DNA of 64,000 bases from positions 248,001 through 312,000 of the forward strand of contig NZ_CP154796.1 of the NCBI RefSeq assembly GCF_039566955.1, read 5' to 3'. Positions 26,772 through 36,225 of the stretch are shown in pieces (position 1 is the stretch's first letter; each line of letters opens with the position of its first letter). The notes beneath the pieces were generated by a model. The model was not told where the DNA came from and did not search any database. It was given only the letters and a program-made list of their open reading frames with translations. The stretch is from Micromonospora sp. DSM 45708. Its GTDB lineage: Bacteria; Actinomycetota; Actinomycetes; Mycobacteriales; Micromonosporaceae. A program made the translations under genes and the position numbers.

Positions 26772-28234
26772 GTCTGGTGCAGAGCGTCGACAACGTGGCG
26801 TTGCTGCCGGGCTACCTGGCCGCCGGCACCGCGATCCTGGTGCTCCTGGTGGACCTGCTGGTGGCCCGCCGGGCGGTGACCGTGGCGGTGGCGGCGCTCG
26901 GCGCGGCCGGCACGGCGGCCGGTGCGGCGGTGGTGGGCGCGGCTGGCACCCGGCGCACGTTCTGCGTCGACGCGGACTGTTCCTGGGTGTGGAACGGCCG
27001 GGCCGCGCTGGTGGCGGTGGTGATCGCGCTGCTCACGGTCGGCGTGCTGGCGATTTCCGGTCCGCTGCTGCGCGCCGGGCGCACGCCGGCCGGCGAATAC
27101 TGCTTCCTGCTCGCCTGCGCGATGACCGGCGGTGTGGTGCTCGGCGCGGCCGGCGACCTGATCACGCTGCTGGTGGCGTTGGAGACGTTGACGCTGCCGC
27201 TGTACGTGCTGGTCGGGCTGCGTCGGGCCAGCCTGGCCGGGGCCGAGGCGGCGGTGACGTTCTTCGTGGTCAGCGTGGTCGCGACCACGGTGACGCTGCT
27301 CGGCGCGGCGTTGCTCTACGCGGTCACCGGCAGCCTGCACCTGGACCGGCTCGGTGCCACCCTGGCGGCCCGGGACGACCTGCGGGAGCTGCCGCTGACC
27401 ACGGTCGCGGTGGCGCTGGTGGTGGCCGGGCTGGCGTTCAAGGTCGCCGCCGTGCCGTTCCACGCCTGGGCGCCGGCCACCTACGACGGGGCACCGCTGC
27501 CGGTGGCCGCGTACCTGTCGACCGCCTCGAAGCTGGGCGGTGTGGTGGCGTTGCTGGCGGTGGTGCAGCGGGCGCTGCCGGCCGGTGTGACCGGTCCGGT
27601 GTTGGCGCTGCTCGCGGTGCTAACGATGACCGTGGGCAACCTGGTGGCGCTGCGGCAGCGGCGCACCGTGCGGTTGTTGGCCTGGTCGTCGGTGGCCCAG
27701 GCGGGTTACATCCTGGCCCCGTTGGGCGCGTTGGCGCTGGCGGCGGGGCGCACCGCCGACGCCCGCGCCGGGGCGTACGCGGCAGCGGTCGCGTACGCCG
27801 TGTTCTTCGTGCTGCTGGAGTTGGCCGCGTTCGCCGCGGTGGTGGCGTTGCGGCCGGCGGACGGCGACGGCGGCACGCTCGCCGACCTGCGCGGCGCGGC
27901 CCGCCGGCACCCGTGGGTGGGCGGCGCGTTCGCGCTGGCGCTGATCGGGCTGGCCGGGCTGCCGCCGGGGCTGGCCGGGCTGTTCGCGAAGGTGACGGTG
28001 GTGCGGTCGCTGCTGGCCGGGCACGCGGGTTGGCTGGCCCTGGTGGTGGCCTTGAACGCGGTGCTGGGCCTGGCCTACTACCTGCGGGTGGCGGCGTCGC
28101 TCTACGCGGTGCCCGGTGGCGTCGCCGCGACCCGGCCGGCCCGCGCGGTGGCGATCGCGCTCGGGGTGGCCACCGTGGCGGCCGTGGTGATCGGGGTCGC
28201 ACCGCAGCTCGTGCTGGACGTGGCGGCGCGCTGA
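26768..28234 (+). CDS. nuoN: NADH-quinone oxidoreductase subunit N, antiporter-like
   Basis: 488 residues with about 14 helices. V-A-L-E-T-L-T-L-P-L-Y-V-L carries the TM5 Glu; AFKVAAVPFHAWAPATYDGA and RQRRTVRLLAWSSVAQAGY carry the channel residues. ATG 26768 overlaps nuoM by ATGA. It is the last gene of the membrane-arm cluster. Confidence 0.94.
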   Translation: MSLVQSVDNVALLPGYLAAGTAILVLLVDLLVARRAVTVAVAALGAAGTAAGAAVVGAAGTRRTFCVDADCSWVWNGRAALVAVVIALLTVGVLAISGPLLRAGRTPAGEYCFLLACAMTGGVVLGAAGDLITLLVALETLTLPLYVLVGLRRASLAGAEAAVTFFVVSVVATTVTLLGAALLYAVTGSLHLDRLGATLAARDDLRELPLTTVAVALVVAGLAFKVAAVPFHAWAPATYDGAPLPVAAYLSTASKLGGVVALLAVVQRALPAGVTGPVLALLAVLTMTVGNLVALRQRRTVRLLAWSSVAQAGYILAPLGALALAAGRTADARAGAYAAAVAYAVFFVLLELAAFAAVVALRPADGDGGTLADLRGAARRHPWVGGAFALALIGLAGLPPGLAGLFAKVTVVRSLLAGHAGWLALVVALNAVLGLAYYLRVAASLYAVPGGVAATRPARAVAIALGVATVAAVVIGVAPQLVLDVAAR

Positions 28235-28383
28235 CCGGTTCCTGCCCGGCTGGGCGGTCGGTTCAGCGGGCGCACAGGAATCCCCAGTCAACTTTCAGCC
28301 ATGAGCCGGATGGTTGACGGGTACCGGTGTGTTGGACCGGTCAGCGGGTTCCCGTGTGGGCCCGCGGCACCGAAGGAGCGATC

Positions 28384-29262
28384 GTGCATCACAACCGTCT
28401 CAAGACCGCAGCGCTGCTCGGCCTGTTGACCTCGCTGATCCTCGCGGTCGGCTACTGGTTCGGCGGTAGCGGCGGTCTCGTCATCGCCGTGCTCGTCTCG
28501 TTGGTGATGAACGGCGTGACCTATTTCTACTCCGACAAGCTCGCCCTTCGCTCGATGAAGGCGCAACCGGTCAGCGAGGCCCAGTTCCCCGAGCTCTACC
28601 GCATGGTGCGGGAGCTGTCCACGCAGGCCGGCAAGCCGATGCCCCGGCTGTACGTGAGCCCGACGTCGCAGCCGAACGCGTTCGCCACCGGGCGTAACCC
28701 GGAGCACGCGGCAGTCTGCGTCACGCAGGGCATCGTGGAGGTCCTGGATTACCGGGAGCTGCGGGGCGTGATCGGGCACGAGCTGTCCCACGTCTACAAC
28801 CGGGACATCCTGATCTCCAGCGTGGCGGCCGGTCTGGCCGGCATCATCACCATGCTGGCGAACATCGCCTGGTTCATCCCGTTGGGCTCCTCGGACGACG
28901 AGGACGGCCCGAACCCGGCGGTGCTGCTGCTCACCCTGATCCTCGGCCCGATCGCGGCCACCGTGATCCAGTTGGCGATCAGCCGCAGCCGGGAGTACCA
29001 GGCCGACCAGTCCGGCGCGGAGCTGAGCCGCGACCCGCTGGCCCTGGCCAGCGCGCTGAAGAAGATCCACATGGGTACGCAGGCCCGCCCGCTCGCGCCG
29101 CAGGGCCAGCTCACCAGCACCGCGCACCTGATGATCGACAACCCGTTCAAGCGGGGCGGCGGCATCGCCGCGATGTTCGCCACCCACCCGCCGATGGAGC
29201 AGCGGGTGGCGCGGCTGGAGCAGATGGCCCGCAACTCCGGGCCGGTGCAGTTCCAGCGCTGA
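28384..29262 (+). CDS. htpX: HtpX-type membrane zinc metalloprotease (M48)
   Basis: 292 residues. Two N-terminal helices (about 10-50), then the M48 domain with the zinc site [10 protein letters not shown] near residue 135, two more helices (about 145-165 and 175-197) and the third ligand Glu in S-R-E-Y-Q-A-D. HtpX degrades misfolded membrane proteins. The GTG 28384 start has GAAGGAG 6 nt upstream. The 149-nt upstream gap holds no clear consensus promoter by eye. Confidence 0.93.
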   Translation: MHHNRLKTAALLGLLTSLILAVGYWFGGSGGLVIAVLVSLVMNGVTYFYSDKLALRSMKAQPVSEAQFPELYRMVRELSTQAGKPMPRLYVSPTSQPNAFATGRNPEHAAVCVTQGIVEVLDYRELRGVIGHELSHVYNRDILISSVAAGLAGIITMLANIAWFIPLGSSDDEDGPNPAVLLLTLILGPIAATVIQLAISRSREYQADQSGAELSRDPLALASALKKIHMGTQARPLAPQGQLTSTAHLMIDNPFKRGGGIAAMFATHPPMEQRVARLEQMARNSGPVQFQR

Positions 29263-29313
29263 CCCGTCCATGCTCCGCCCGCGTCCGGCCCGGACGCGGG
29301 CGGAGGCGTGTCC

Positions 29314-30492
29314 TCAGGCCGGCTCGGGCAGCCGGTCCACCCGGGTGAGCAGCACCACGACGAGCAGCATCAGCCCCGCCGCCAGGTAGGCCGCGGCCGG
29401 ACCGAACAGCGCGGCGGCGCCACCGAGCAGGAAGATCCCGACACCGGAGAGCATGATGTTGCCGGCCACCATGGTCGCCTCCACCTGCCCCATCCGCTCG
29501 CGGGGCGCCAACCGCGCGAACGTCGCCTGCGCGCCGATCAGCCAGCCGCCACCGGCGCCGATCAGCGCGTTCGCCACGGCCACGGCCCAGATCGGGGCGC
29601 CGACCGCCACCAGCAGGCTGGCCAGCAGGAACGCCAGGCCGAGCGCACGGGCGGCCATGACCTGACCGGCGACCCGGGCCAGCCAGCGACGACGCCCGAC
29701 CACCAGCACGAACACGGCCCCACCGAACGACGAGGCGGCCAGCAGCGCCGGCCGCCAGGCCCCACCGGCCAGGTCCGGGGCGAGCGTCTCCGGCAGCGCC
29801 CCGGACAGCGCGGTGGTCACGGTGAGCAGGGCCACCCCGCGCAGGACCGGATGACCGGCGATGATCCGCAGGCCGGCGGTGGCGGGCGGGCGGGGACCCC
29901 GGCTCTCCTGCCGGCTCACCGGCAGGCCGGCGAGGACCACGGCGGCGAGCAGGAACGACACCAGGTCGATCACCAGGGCCGTGCGGGGACCGAGCGCCAC
30001 CGTCATGCTCGCGCCGGCGAGCAGGCCGACGACCTGGCCGCTCTGGTTGGCGAACGCCGAGAGCCCGAACAGCGGCAACCGCAGCGGCACCGCCACCGCC
30101 TCGGCGGTGACCGCCACGTGCACGCTCGAATAGCCGGCCCGGACCGCGCCGAGCAGCCCGGCGGCCACGATCGCCGGCAGCGGCTCGGGCACCACCACCG
30201 GTACGGCGATGAGCGCCGCGCCGGCCAGCGACAGCCCGACCAGCATGGTGCGTCGGGCCGGCACGTCCAGCCAGCCGCTGAACACGGTCGCGACCAGCAG
30301 CGCGGGCAGCGTCCGGGCGGCGTAGACGGCGGCCGGCCCGAGCACCGAGTCGGTCTGGTCGTAGGCGAGCAGCAGCAGCGCGGCGAGCCCGACGAAGTCA
30401 CCCAGCTCGGAGATGCCCCGGGCGACCAGCAGCCGGGACGCCACCGGGTGCCGGAAGAGCGCCCGGTAGCCGGGCGTCGCGGGGTCGGTCAT
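29314..30492 (-). CDS. MFS transporter (exporter-like)
   Basis: 392 residues, about 11-12 helices. The N-terminus FRHPVASRLLVARGISELGD resembles multidrug-exporter-type MFS proteins of the MFS_3 class; substrate unknown. No Shine-Dalgarno precedes ATG 30492. Instead, its start overlaps the stop of a 19-codon upstream frame with a strong ribosome site, implying translational coupling. A perfect 18-bp palindrome lies about 130 nt upstream. Confidence 0.85.
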   Translation of the reverse strand: MTDPATPGYRALFRHPVASRLLVARGISELGDFVGLAALLLLAYDQTDSVLGPAAVYAARTLPALLVATVFSGWLDVPARRTMLVGLSLAGAALIAVPVVVPEPLPAIVAAGLLGAVRAGYSSVHVAVTAEAVAVPLRLPLFGLSAFANQSGQVVGLLAGASMTVALGPRTALVIDLVSFLLAAVVLAGLPVSRQESRGPRPPATAGLRIIAGHPVLRGVALLTVTTALSGALPETLAPDLAGGAWRPALLAASSFGGAVFVLVVGRRRWLARVAGQVMAARALGLAFLLASLLVAVGAPIWAVAVANALIGAGGGWLIGAQATFARLAPRERMGQVEATMVAGNIMLSGVGIFLLGGAAALFGPAAAYLAAGLMLLVVVLLTRVDRLPEPA

Positions 30493-30548
30493 CGGGCTGA
30501 CGGGTCCGCTGTCTCGACCCGCGACGGCGCGCCCGCCGTGCCGCTCAT
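30489..30548 (-). CDS. Putative 19-residue leader peptide coupled to the MFS gene
   Basis: The frame MSGTAGAPSRVETADPSAR starts at ATG 30548 with GGAGGT 4-5 nt upstream and ends at a TGA that overlaps the MFS start (ATGA). It could be a coupling leader, or the true N-terminus of the MFS gene could have been split by a frameshift here. Judged from spacing and ribosome site only. Confidence 0.45.
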   Translation of the reverse strand: MSGTAGAPSRVETADPSAR

Positions 30549-30619
30549 CCGACCTCCGTAGACGCCGGCGGCCGACCCTGCCGCCGTTGGCATGGACTCA
30601 ATTCGATGAGGAACCTACC

Positions 30620-30637
30620 CCGTACCGATCGGTACGG
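30620..30637. promoter_or_regulatory. 18-bp perfect palindrome, TetR-type operator candidate
   Basis: CCGTACCGATCGGTACGG has an ACCGATCGGT centre typical of TetR-family sites. On the minus strand it is immediately followed by a TAGGTT box (about 30612-30617), so a bound repressor would block a promoter feeding the leader frame and the MFS gene. No TetR gene lies in the window. Confidence 0.5.
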
Positions 30638-30694
30638 CAGCCCCTGATCGTGACGGTGGCCCCGACCTGCGTCGCGACGCCGGCGTCAGCTCCG

Positions 30695-32326
30695 CTACCC
30701 GCAGAACCGTGCCTGGGAGAACGGCGGTCCCGGCGCCACCTGGCCCCGCCAGACCGGGTTGATGGTGGCCGCCAGCGCCGGGGCCTGCCAGGCCGCGCCG
30801 AGCAGTTGCAGGGTGGGGTACTCGGACCGCTGCGACTGGACGTCCCTGCCTTCCAGGAAGTCGATCGCCCGGTCGGTGATGTCCGGCCGGCCCAGCAGCC
30901 CGCCGTGCAGGGCGGGCACCTCGTAGACCGGGATCTGGGTGAACGGACCGGGCGGGAGTTCCGTCGCGCTGACCGTGGGCAGGAAGGCGATCATCCGTAC
31001 GCCGGGGACCGGGCACATGGTCTGGAACCGGTAGAACGGGGCGTTCGCCAGCAGCGAGCGGATGAACGGCTCGTCCGGGCTGTCCCGACCCCCGCTGACG
31101 CGGGCCACCAGCGCGAAGACCCCGCGCAACTGCCAGCCGGGGGCGATGCCCCAGCCCGCCGCCGCGTCCTCCGGCGGATAGTAGGTGCGGGCGGCGCGGA
31201 CCAGCGGGCTGAACATCAGCAGCGCCTTGACCGGCGACCCCGGGTGGTCGCGCAGGTAGGTCCGGCCCACCATCGCGCCTTCGCTCTCGCCGAGCAGGGC
31301 CACCGGCCGGCCGGTGCGGGCGTGCAACGCGTCCACCTGCCGGGCGAGCAGGGCCGCGCTCGACTCCAGTGAGCGGTGCGTGTCCAGCGGGCCGTACGGC
31401 AGCGGCCGGCCGGCGGCGTCCTGGCCGGCGTAGGAGAACGTCTCCGCCGCCGGGTCGACGGCGGACCGCCCGTCGTACCGCGAGTCGTGCGTGCCGAGCA
31501 CGATCACCGCGTACCGGACCGAGGCGGGCAGCGGCCGGTCGAGCAGCGAAGGCCGGAACGTCTTCACCTGGTCTGCCGGACGCGACGTCACCACCTGGGC
31601 CGCCAGCGGGATGGCCAGCGCGAGCACGACCACGATCGGGACCACCGGGACGCGGGGCCAGTGGACCCGGGTCGGCAGCACCGCCGCGCGTACCGACCGG
31701 TTCCACAGCAGCCCGTTGGCGGCCCCGGCGAGCGCCGCCACCAGCAGCGTCCACCAGCCGGGCACCCGCCAGACGACCGCACCGGCGACGGTGATCAACG
31801 CGAAGTCGAGCAGCGACCAGCCGACCAGTGCCGCCGACGGCAGGCCGCGCCACCCGTGGTAGTTGACCGCCGCCCGTTGCAGGAACGGCGCGAGCAGCAG
31901 CATCGGCCCCACCGCGGCGAACACGAACCAGGAGAGCGACACCACGCCGGCGGCGACGGCGAGCGCGGCGAACGGGGTGACGACCACCGCGGTCAACGCC
32001 GCGGTCCCCAGGTTGCGCAGCAGGATGCGCCGGCGGTCCGGCCGGGGCGCCTCGACCGGCCAGGCGAGGCTCACCAGGCCCGCGCAGAGCAGCCCCCGCA
32101 GCCCGATGGCGACCAGCAGCCCGAGCGCGTACTCCTGCCAGGAGTCGTGGTAGACCAGCAGCCACCGCATGTCGTTGTACGAGTCGTACGGCCAGACGGC
32201 CGAGCCCTGCGGTGAGAGGCCCTCCGCGCTGCGGAAGTCCAACGTCAGGAACAGCACGTTCTGCACCACCGGGACGGCCGCCGCGAGCGCGACGAGCCCG
32301 AGCAACCTGCCCCTCGGGTGGCTCAC
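30695..32326 (-). CDS. Membrane-anchored alpha/beta-hydrolase-like protein
   Basis: 543 residues. About six membrane helices occupy residues 1-270. An extracytoplasmic domain follows with G-E-S-E-G-A-M-V-G-R near residue 345, a serine nucleophile elbow (G-x-S-x-G). A strand VIVLGTHDSRYDG comes before it and PVYEVPALHGGLLG supplies a candidate His. Substrate unknown; fusion of a multi-helix membrane domain to a hydrolase is uncommon. GTG 32326 has GGAGGAG upstream. Confidence 0.75.
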   Translation of the reverse strand: MSHPRGRLLGLVALAAAVPVVQNVLFLTLDFRSAEGLSPQGSAVWPYDSYNDMRWLLVYHDSWQEYALGLLVAIGLRGLLCAGLVSLAWPVEAPRPDRRRILLRNLGTAALTAVVVTPFAALAVAAGVVSLSWFVFAAVGPMLLLAPFLQRAAVNYHGWRGLPSAALVGWSLLDFALITVAGAVVWRVPGWWTLLVAALAGAANGLLWNRSVRAAVLPTRVHWPRVPVVPIVVVLALAIPLAAQVVTSRPADQVKTFRPSLLDRPLPASVRYAVIVLGTHDSRYDGRSAVDPAAETFSYAGQDAAGRPLPYGPLDTHRSLESSAALLARQVDALHARTGRPVALLGESEGAMVGRTYLRDHPGSPVKALLMFSPLVRAARTYYPPEDAAAGWGIAPGWQLRGVFALVARVSGGRDSPDEPFIRSLLANAPFYRFQTMCPVPGVRMIAFLPTVSATELPPGPFTQIPVYEVPALHGGLLGRPDITDRAIDFLEGRDVQSQRSEYPTLQLLGAAWQAPALAATINPVWRGQVAPGPPFSQARFCG

Positions 32327-32517
32327 CGCGCTCCTCCTCGACCCCGGTCCCCGTCCCCGACTCTCCGACGTCGGGTGGCCGCGCGGGACGGAATGCCGGA
32401 AATCGCTGGCGCGACCCGGGTGGGCCGGGCCACTGTGAGACAGCCGACCGTTCCCCCCACCCCAGGTCGGCGTTAGGGTCGAAGGGCTTCTGACTCATTA
32501 CATCCTGGAGGTCGACG

Positions 32518-33777
32518 GTGGCCGCGCTGCGCCAGTACCTCGGTGTCTGGCGGATTCCCGGCGCGCCGATGCTGTTGATCCTCGGCATCATCGGCCGGCT
32601 CGGGATCGGCATGACCCCGCTGGCGCTGCTGCTGGTGGTCGAGCAGGTCACCGGCCGCTACTCGCTCGCCGCCGTCGCGGGCGGCATCTACGCGCTCTCC
32701 GGCGCCGCGCTCAGCCCGATCGCCGGCCGCATCGCCGACCGGGTCGGCCCCACCCCCGTGCTGCTGGCCACCGCGCTGGCCCACCCGCTGGCACTGCTCG
32801 GGCTGCTCGGCGCCAGCCGCTCCGACGCCGGCAACCTCGCCCTGATCTACCTCGCGGCGGGCGTCGCCGGTGGCACGTACCCGCCGCTGACCGCTGCCAT
32901 CAGGGGCGCCTGGAACGACCTGACCACGCCGGCCAGCGGGCGCGGGCACCTGCGCAACACCGCGCTCGCGGCCGAGACCTCCCTGTTCGAGGTCGTCTTC
33001 GTGCTCGGCCCGCTGCTGGTGGCCGGCTTCGTGCTGTTCGCCGACGCGTCCACCGCCCTGCTCGGCGCCGCCGTCGTCACCCTGGTCGGCACCGGATCGG
33101 TCGCGCTCGGCCGGGTGATGCGCGGCTGGCGCCCGCACCCGCGCGAACACCACGCCCGAGGGCTCGGCCCGCTGCGGGTCGGCGGCTTCCCCGCGCTGCT
33201 GCTCTGCGTGGCCAGCCTCGGCATCGCGTTCGGCGCCTCCGGCGTGATCGTCCCGGCCTTCGCCGGCAACAGCGGCACCGCCGACCCGGAGAGCCTGGCC
33301 GGCGTGCTGCTCGCCGTCTGGGGCATCGGCAGCGCCGCCGGTGGCTTCACCTTCGGCGTACGCAAGCCGGCCGCCAACATGACCCGCCAGTTCGCCTGGC
33401 TGCTCGGCGCGGTGGCGGCCAGCTTCGCCGTCTTCGCGGTGATGCCCGGCCCGGCCGCGCTCGGCGTCGCGCTGGTGCTCGGCGGCGCCGCCATCGCCCC
33501 CGCGCTCACGCTGGAGAACACGCTCGTCGGGCGCATCGCCCCGGCCGGCATGCTCAACGAGGCGTACACCTGGGTGGTCACCATGTCGGTCGCGGCGAGC
33601 GCCGCCGGCGGCGCGGTCGCCGGCCTGATCGTCGACCACGCCGGCGGTGTGCCGTGGGCGTTCCTCTTCGCCGGCGCGGCCGTCGCCGTCGGGGCCGTGG
33701 TCGCCGCGCTGCCCACCGGCCCGATCGCCCGCGCCGAGGCGTCCGCGGTCCGCGCCGAGCAGTCGCTCGCCGCCTGA
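32518..33777 (+). CDS. MFS transporter
   Basis: 419 residues with 12 predicted helices. The loop [14 protein letters not shown] between helices 2 and 3 is the MFS motif A. There is no substrate clue. GTG 32518 has TGGAGG upstream. Its 3' end faces another MFS gene on the minus strand, whose frame runs on through this gene without a stop. Confidence 0.88.
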   Translation: MAALRQYLGVWRIPGAPMLLILGIIGRLGIGMTPLALLLVVEQVTGRYSLAAVAGGIYALSGAALSPIAGRIADRVGPTPVLLATALAHPLALLGLLGASRSDAGNLALIYLAAGVAGGTYPPLTAAIRGAWNDLTTPASGRGHLRNTALAAETSLFEVVFVLGPLLVAGFVLFADASTALLGAAVVTLVGTGSVALGRVMRGWRPHPREHHARGLGPLRVGGFPALLLCVASLGIAFGASGVIVPAFAGNSGTADPESLAGVLLAVWGIGSAAGGFTFGVRKPAANMTRQFAWLLGAVAASFAVFAVMPGPAALGVALVLGGAAIAPALTLENTLVGRIAPAGMLNEAYTWVVTMSVAASAAGGAVAGLIVDHAGGVPWAFLFAGAAVAVGAVVAALPTGPIARAEASAVRAEQSLAA

Positions 33778-33779
33778 GC

Positions 33780-35010
33780 CCGCCCGGCGACCGCCACCCG
33801 GTCGGCGTAGCGTGCCCGACCCGGCCGCCAGCAGGCCCAGCGCGACGGTCGCGACCGCGCACACCAGCAGCGTGGGCCGCGCGCCCAGCGCGGCCGTCAA
33901 CGGGCCGCCCAGCATCGTGCCCAGCGGCACCGCCAGCACCGTCACCGCGCCGTTGGCGGCCAGCACCCGGGGCAGTTCCGCCGCGCCGGCCCGCCGCTGG
34001 AACAACGCCGTCGCGGTCGGCAGGTAGGGCGCCCAGACCAGGCCGGCCACCGCGAACGCGGGCAGCGACACCGCGACCGGCGCGCCCAGGCCCAGCGGCA
34101 GCAGCGCGGCCCCGAACGCCGCCACGATGCCGAGCAGCGTGGGCCGCAGCGGCCGGTCCCGCAGGTGACCGGTGAGCAGGCCGCCGAGCAGCGACCCGAC
34201 GCCGAACGCGGTGTAGTAGCCGCCCAGCGTCGCGGCGGACGCGTGCAGGTCCTCGGTCACGTGCACCGGCATCGCCACGTAGAACGGCCCGAACAGGAAG
34301 AAGAACCCGCAGCTCAACGCCAGCAGGCCGAGCAGCGACCGGTCCCGGCCGATGACCCGGAAACCGGAGGTACGCGACGGGCCGGTGCCCGCCGCCCGAC
34401 CCGCGCGACGGCGTACGGCCGGGACCACGAGCCGGTAGCTGACCGCCAGCACCGCGAAACTGGCCGCGTCGATCGCGATCACCCACACCGCACCCATCCC
34501 GGCGATGAGCAGCCCGGCCAGCGGCGGCCCGACGACGGTGGCCGCCTGCCCGAACAGCCCGAGCAGCGCGTTGCCGGCCAGGTGCTGCCGCTGCGGCAAC
34601 AGCTCGGCCACCAGCGTGAACCGGCCGGCCGACCCCCACGGGTGCAGCAGCGAGGAGGCGGCGAGCAGCGCCACGTACAGTCCGACGTCCAGCATCCCGG
34701 CGACGTGCGCGACCGGGATCGCCCCCAACGCCAGCGCCCGCAGCGTCGCGTCCCAGCCGGCGAGCTGCGCCCCGCTCCGCCCGCCCAGCACGCGCCCCAA
34801 CAGCACCGCGCCGGCCGCGCCCGGCAACGTGTACGCGGCCACCGCGAACGCCGTCCAGGTGCCGCGTTGACCGGCCGGCGCGAGTTCCAGCGCCAGCCAC
34901 GTCACCGCGACCAGGGCCAGCCCGTCACCGAGCGCGGAGACCGCCAGCCCGGGGAGTAGCCGGCGCAGCACGGGTTGGGCGAGGACCGGGCGGTAGGGGA
35001 GGAGTGGCAT
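33780..35010 (-). CDS. MFS transporter lacking a nearby stop codon
   Basis: The MFS-like part is about 400 residues with 12 helices; N-terminus MPLLPYRPVLAQPVLRRLLP, later helices such as ALSCGFFFLFGPFYVAMPV. ATG 35010 (or GTG 35019) is the start. No stop occurs where homology should end: the frame continues antisense through the whole convergent MFS gene to 32473, which would give over 840 residues. The other two minus frames stop only at 33578 and 32847. The end given is the limit of MFS-like sequence, not a stop codon. A lost stop, a frameshift or a sequence error are all possible. Confidence 0.6.
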
Positions 35011-35043
35011 GCCTCCCACCCGACCGCACGGTGGGCCCTCACC

Positions 35044-35430
35044 TCAACGAAGTTGCCTCAGGGCAGAAGAACTGGCGTCGTACGGGTCACGGGCGGCCAG
35101 GGCGGCGGCCTCCGACACCCCGAGCCGGTGGCCGACCCGCCGCCGCGCCCGCACCTGGGCACTCGTGCGGGGCCGGAACTTCGGCTCCCGCCCGCAGCCG
35201 CACACCTCGAACCCCTCGTACCGCAGGCCCGCCCCGAGCACCGCCGCGACCGCCGCCCAGCCGGAGTCGTTCCGGCGGCGGGGCGCCGCGAAGTCGTGCC
35301 CGGCCAACACCATGGGCCGCCGGCACGACGTGCAGCGGTGGGTGGCGTCGTCCCAGGCGTACTTGTGGCTGCGACGGCACGGCACGCACACGTAGTGGAC
35401 CCGGTAGAAGGTCTGGGCGTACCGGCACAT
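35044..35430 (-). CDS. Small zinc-ribbon protein, conserved in actinobacteria
   Basis: 128 residues. Cysteine pairs C-V-P-C and C-T-S-C-R-R form a likely zinc ribbon in the first 45 residues; a later C-G-C-G segment and the conserved G-H-D-F-A-A-P-R-R-R-N motif follow. Homologues are common single-copy hypotheticals in actinobacteria. Function unknown; nucleic-acid binding is plausible for a basic zinc ribbon. Confidence 0.8.
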   Translation of the reverse strand: MCRYAQTFYRVHYVCVPCRRSHKYAWDDATHRCTSCRRPMVLAGHDFAAPRRRNDSGWAAVAAVLGAGLRYEGFEVCGCGREPKFRPRTSAQVRARRRVGHRLGVSEAAALAARDPYDASSSALRQLR

Positions 35431-35581
35431 GCCGGCAGCGTAGCGGCGCGGCGGGCGAAGGTCGCGGCAGTATGTCGCTGTCTCGCCTCAACATTCCTGC
35501 CGGCTGCCGCGAGGTGGGGCGCCAGGCCGGTCGTCCCGTACGACGACGGGCTGGTACAGGGGAAGCCTTCCGGTCCCGTGG

Positions 35582-36136
35582 TCAGCCGACCGCGACGCGG
35601 GGGACCGACCCGGTCGCGGCGACCGGGCCGTGGTCGGCGACCCGTGCGCGCCAGGACAGCAGCAGGGTCAACGCGACGGCCACCGCGACGATCGCCAGCC
35701 CGTTGATGCCGGCCCAGAGCGTCGCCAGCTCCCGCAGCGTCGCGGCGTCCTCGGCCGGGTCGCGGAAGCGCGGGTTCACCGACGAGATCAGCACCGCCTT
35801 CGCCGCCACCGCGACGCCCAGCGTGGCCAGGGCGAGGCGCAGCCGGCGGACCACCCAGTCGGGTGCGCCACGGGTGGCGAGCCGGTGCGCGAGCACCGCG
35901 ACGAGGACCACCCCGAGCGGCGCCCAGGGCAGGTAGTAGTACATCGGGCTGCCGGCGTCGAGGGCACCCACCGCCTCGCCGGGCTGTGGTCGGGCGAGGA
36001 CGGCGACGTTGCTGACCAGTTCCTCGTAGAGATTGCCGAAGAGCTGCACGGCGAGGCAGAGCGCCGCCGCCAGGGTGAGTGCCCGGGTGGACCGGAGCAG
36101 CGCGACCCCGGTCGCGTCAGGGGTGATCGTGGACAT
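35582..36136 (-). CDS. Four-helix membrane protein under MarR-type control
   Basis: 184 residues with four membrane helices (about 13-35, 63-85, 97-118 and 140-162) and a polar loop with LYEELVSNVAVLARP. Not recognised as a named family with certainty. ATG 36136 is chosen over an in-frame TTG at 36148 because GGGAGGT lies just upstream of it. Its ribosome site abuts a 42-bp perfect palindrome shared with the divergent MarR gene, so the two are probably co-regulated. Confidence 0.8.
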   Translation of the reverse strand: MSTITPDATGVALLRSTRALTLAAALCLAVQLFGNLYEELVSNVAVLARPQPGEAVGALDAGSPMYYYLPWAPLGVVLVAVLAHRLATRGAPDWVVRRLRLALATLGVAVAAKAVLISSVNPRFRDPAEDAATLRELATLWAGINGLAIVAVAVALTLLLSWRARVADHGPVAATGSVPRVAVG

Positions 36137-36147
36137 GGAACCTCCCA

Positions 36148-36189
36148 AGAATCAGTTGCCTGATACCAAGGTATCAGGCAACTGATTCT
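36148..36189. promoter_or_regulatory. 42-bp perfect inverted repeat: double MarR operator
   Basis: Arms 36148-36167 and 36170-36189 are perfectly complementary with a 2-nt centre. Each arm contains its own palindrome, ATCAGTTGCCTGAT on the left and ATCAGGCAACTGAT on the right (ATCAG-N4-CTGAT), so two MarR dimers could bind side by side. It fills the divergent intergenic region. Confidence 0.88.
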
Positions 36190-36225
36190 CGCTGCCACGT
36201 CAGCCGCGCTCGGTACGGTGGAGCC

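Noticed and set aside
35004..35936. Plus-strand frames over the zinc-ribbon and four-helix membrane genes
   Set aside because: Ser/Arg/Pro-rich shadows; the minus-strand genes have ribosome sites and protein-like composition.
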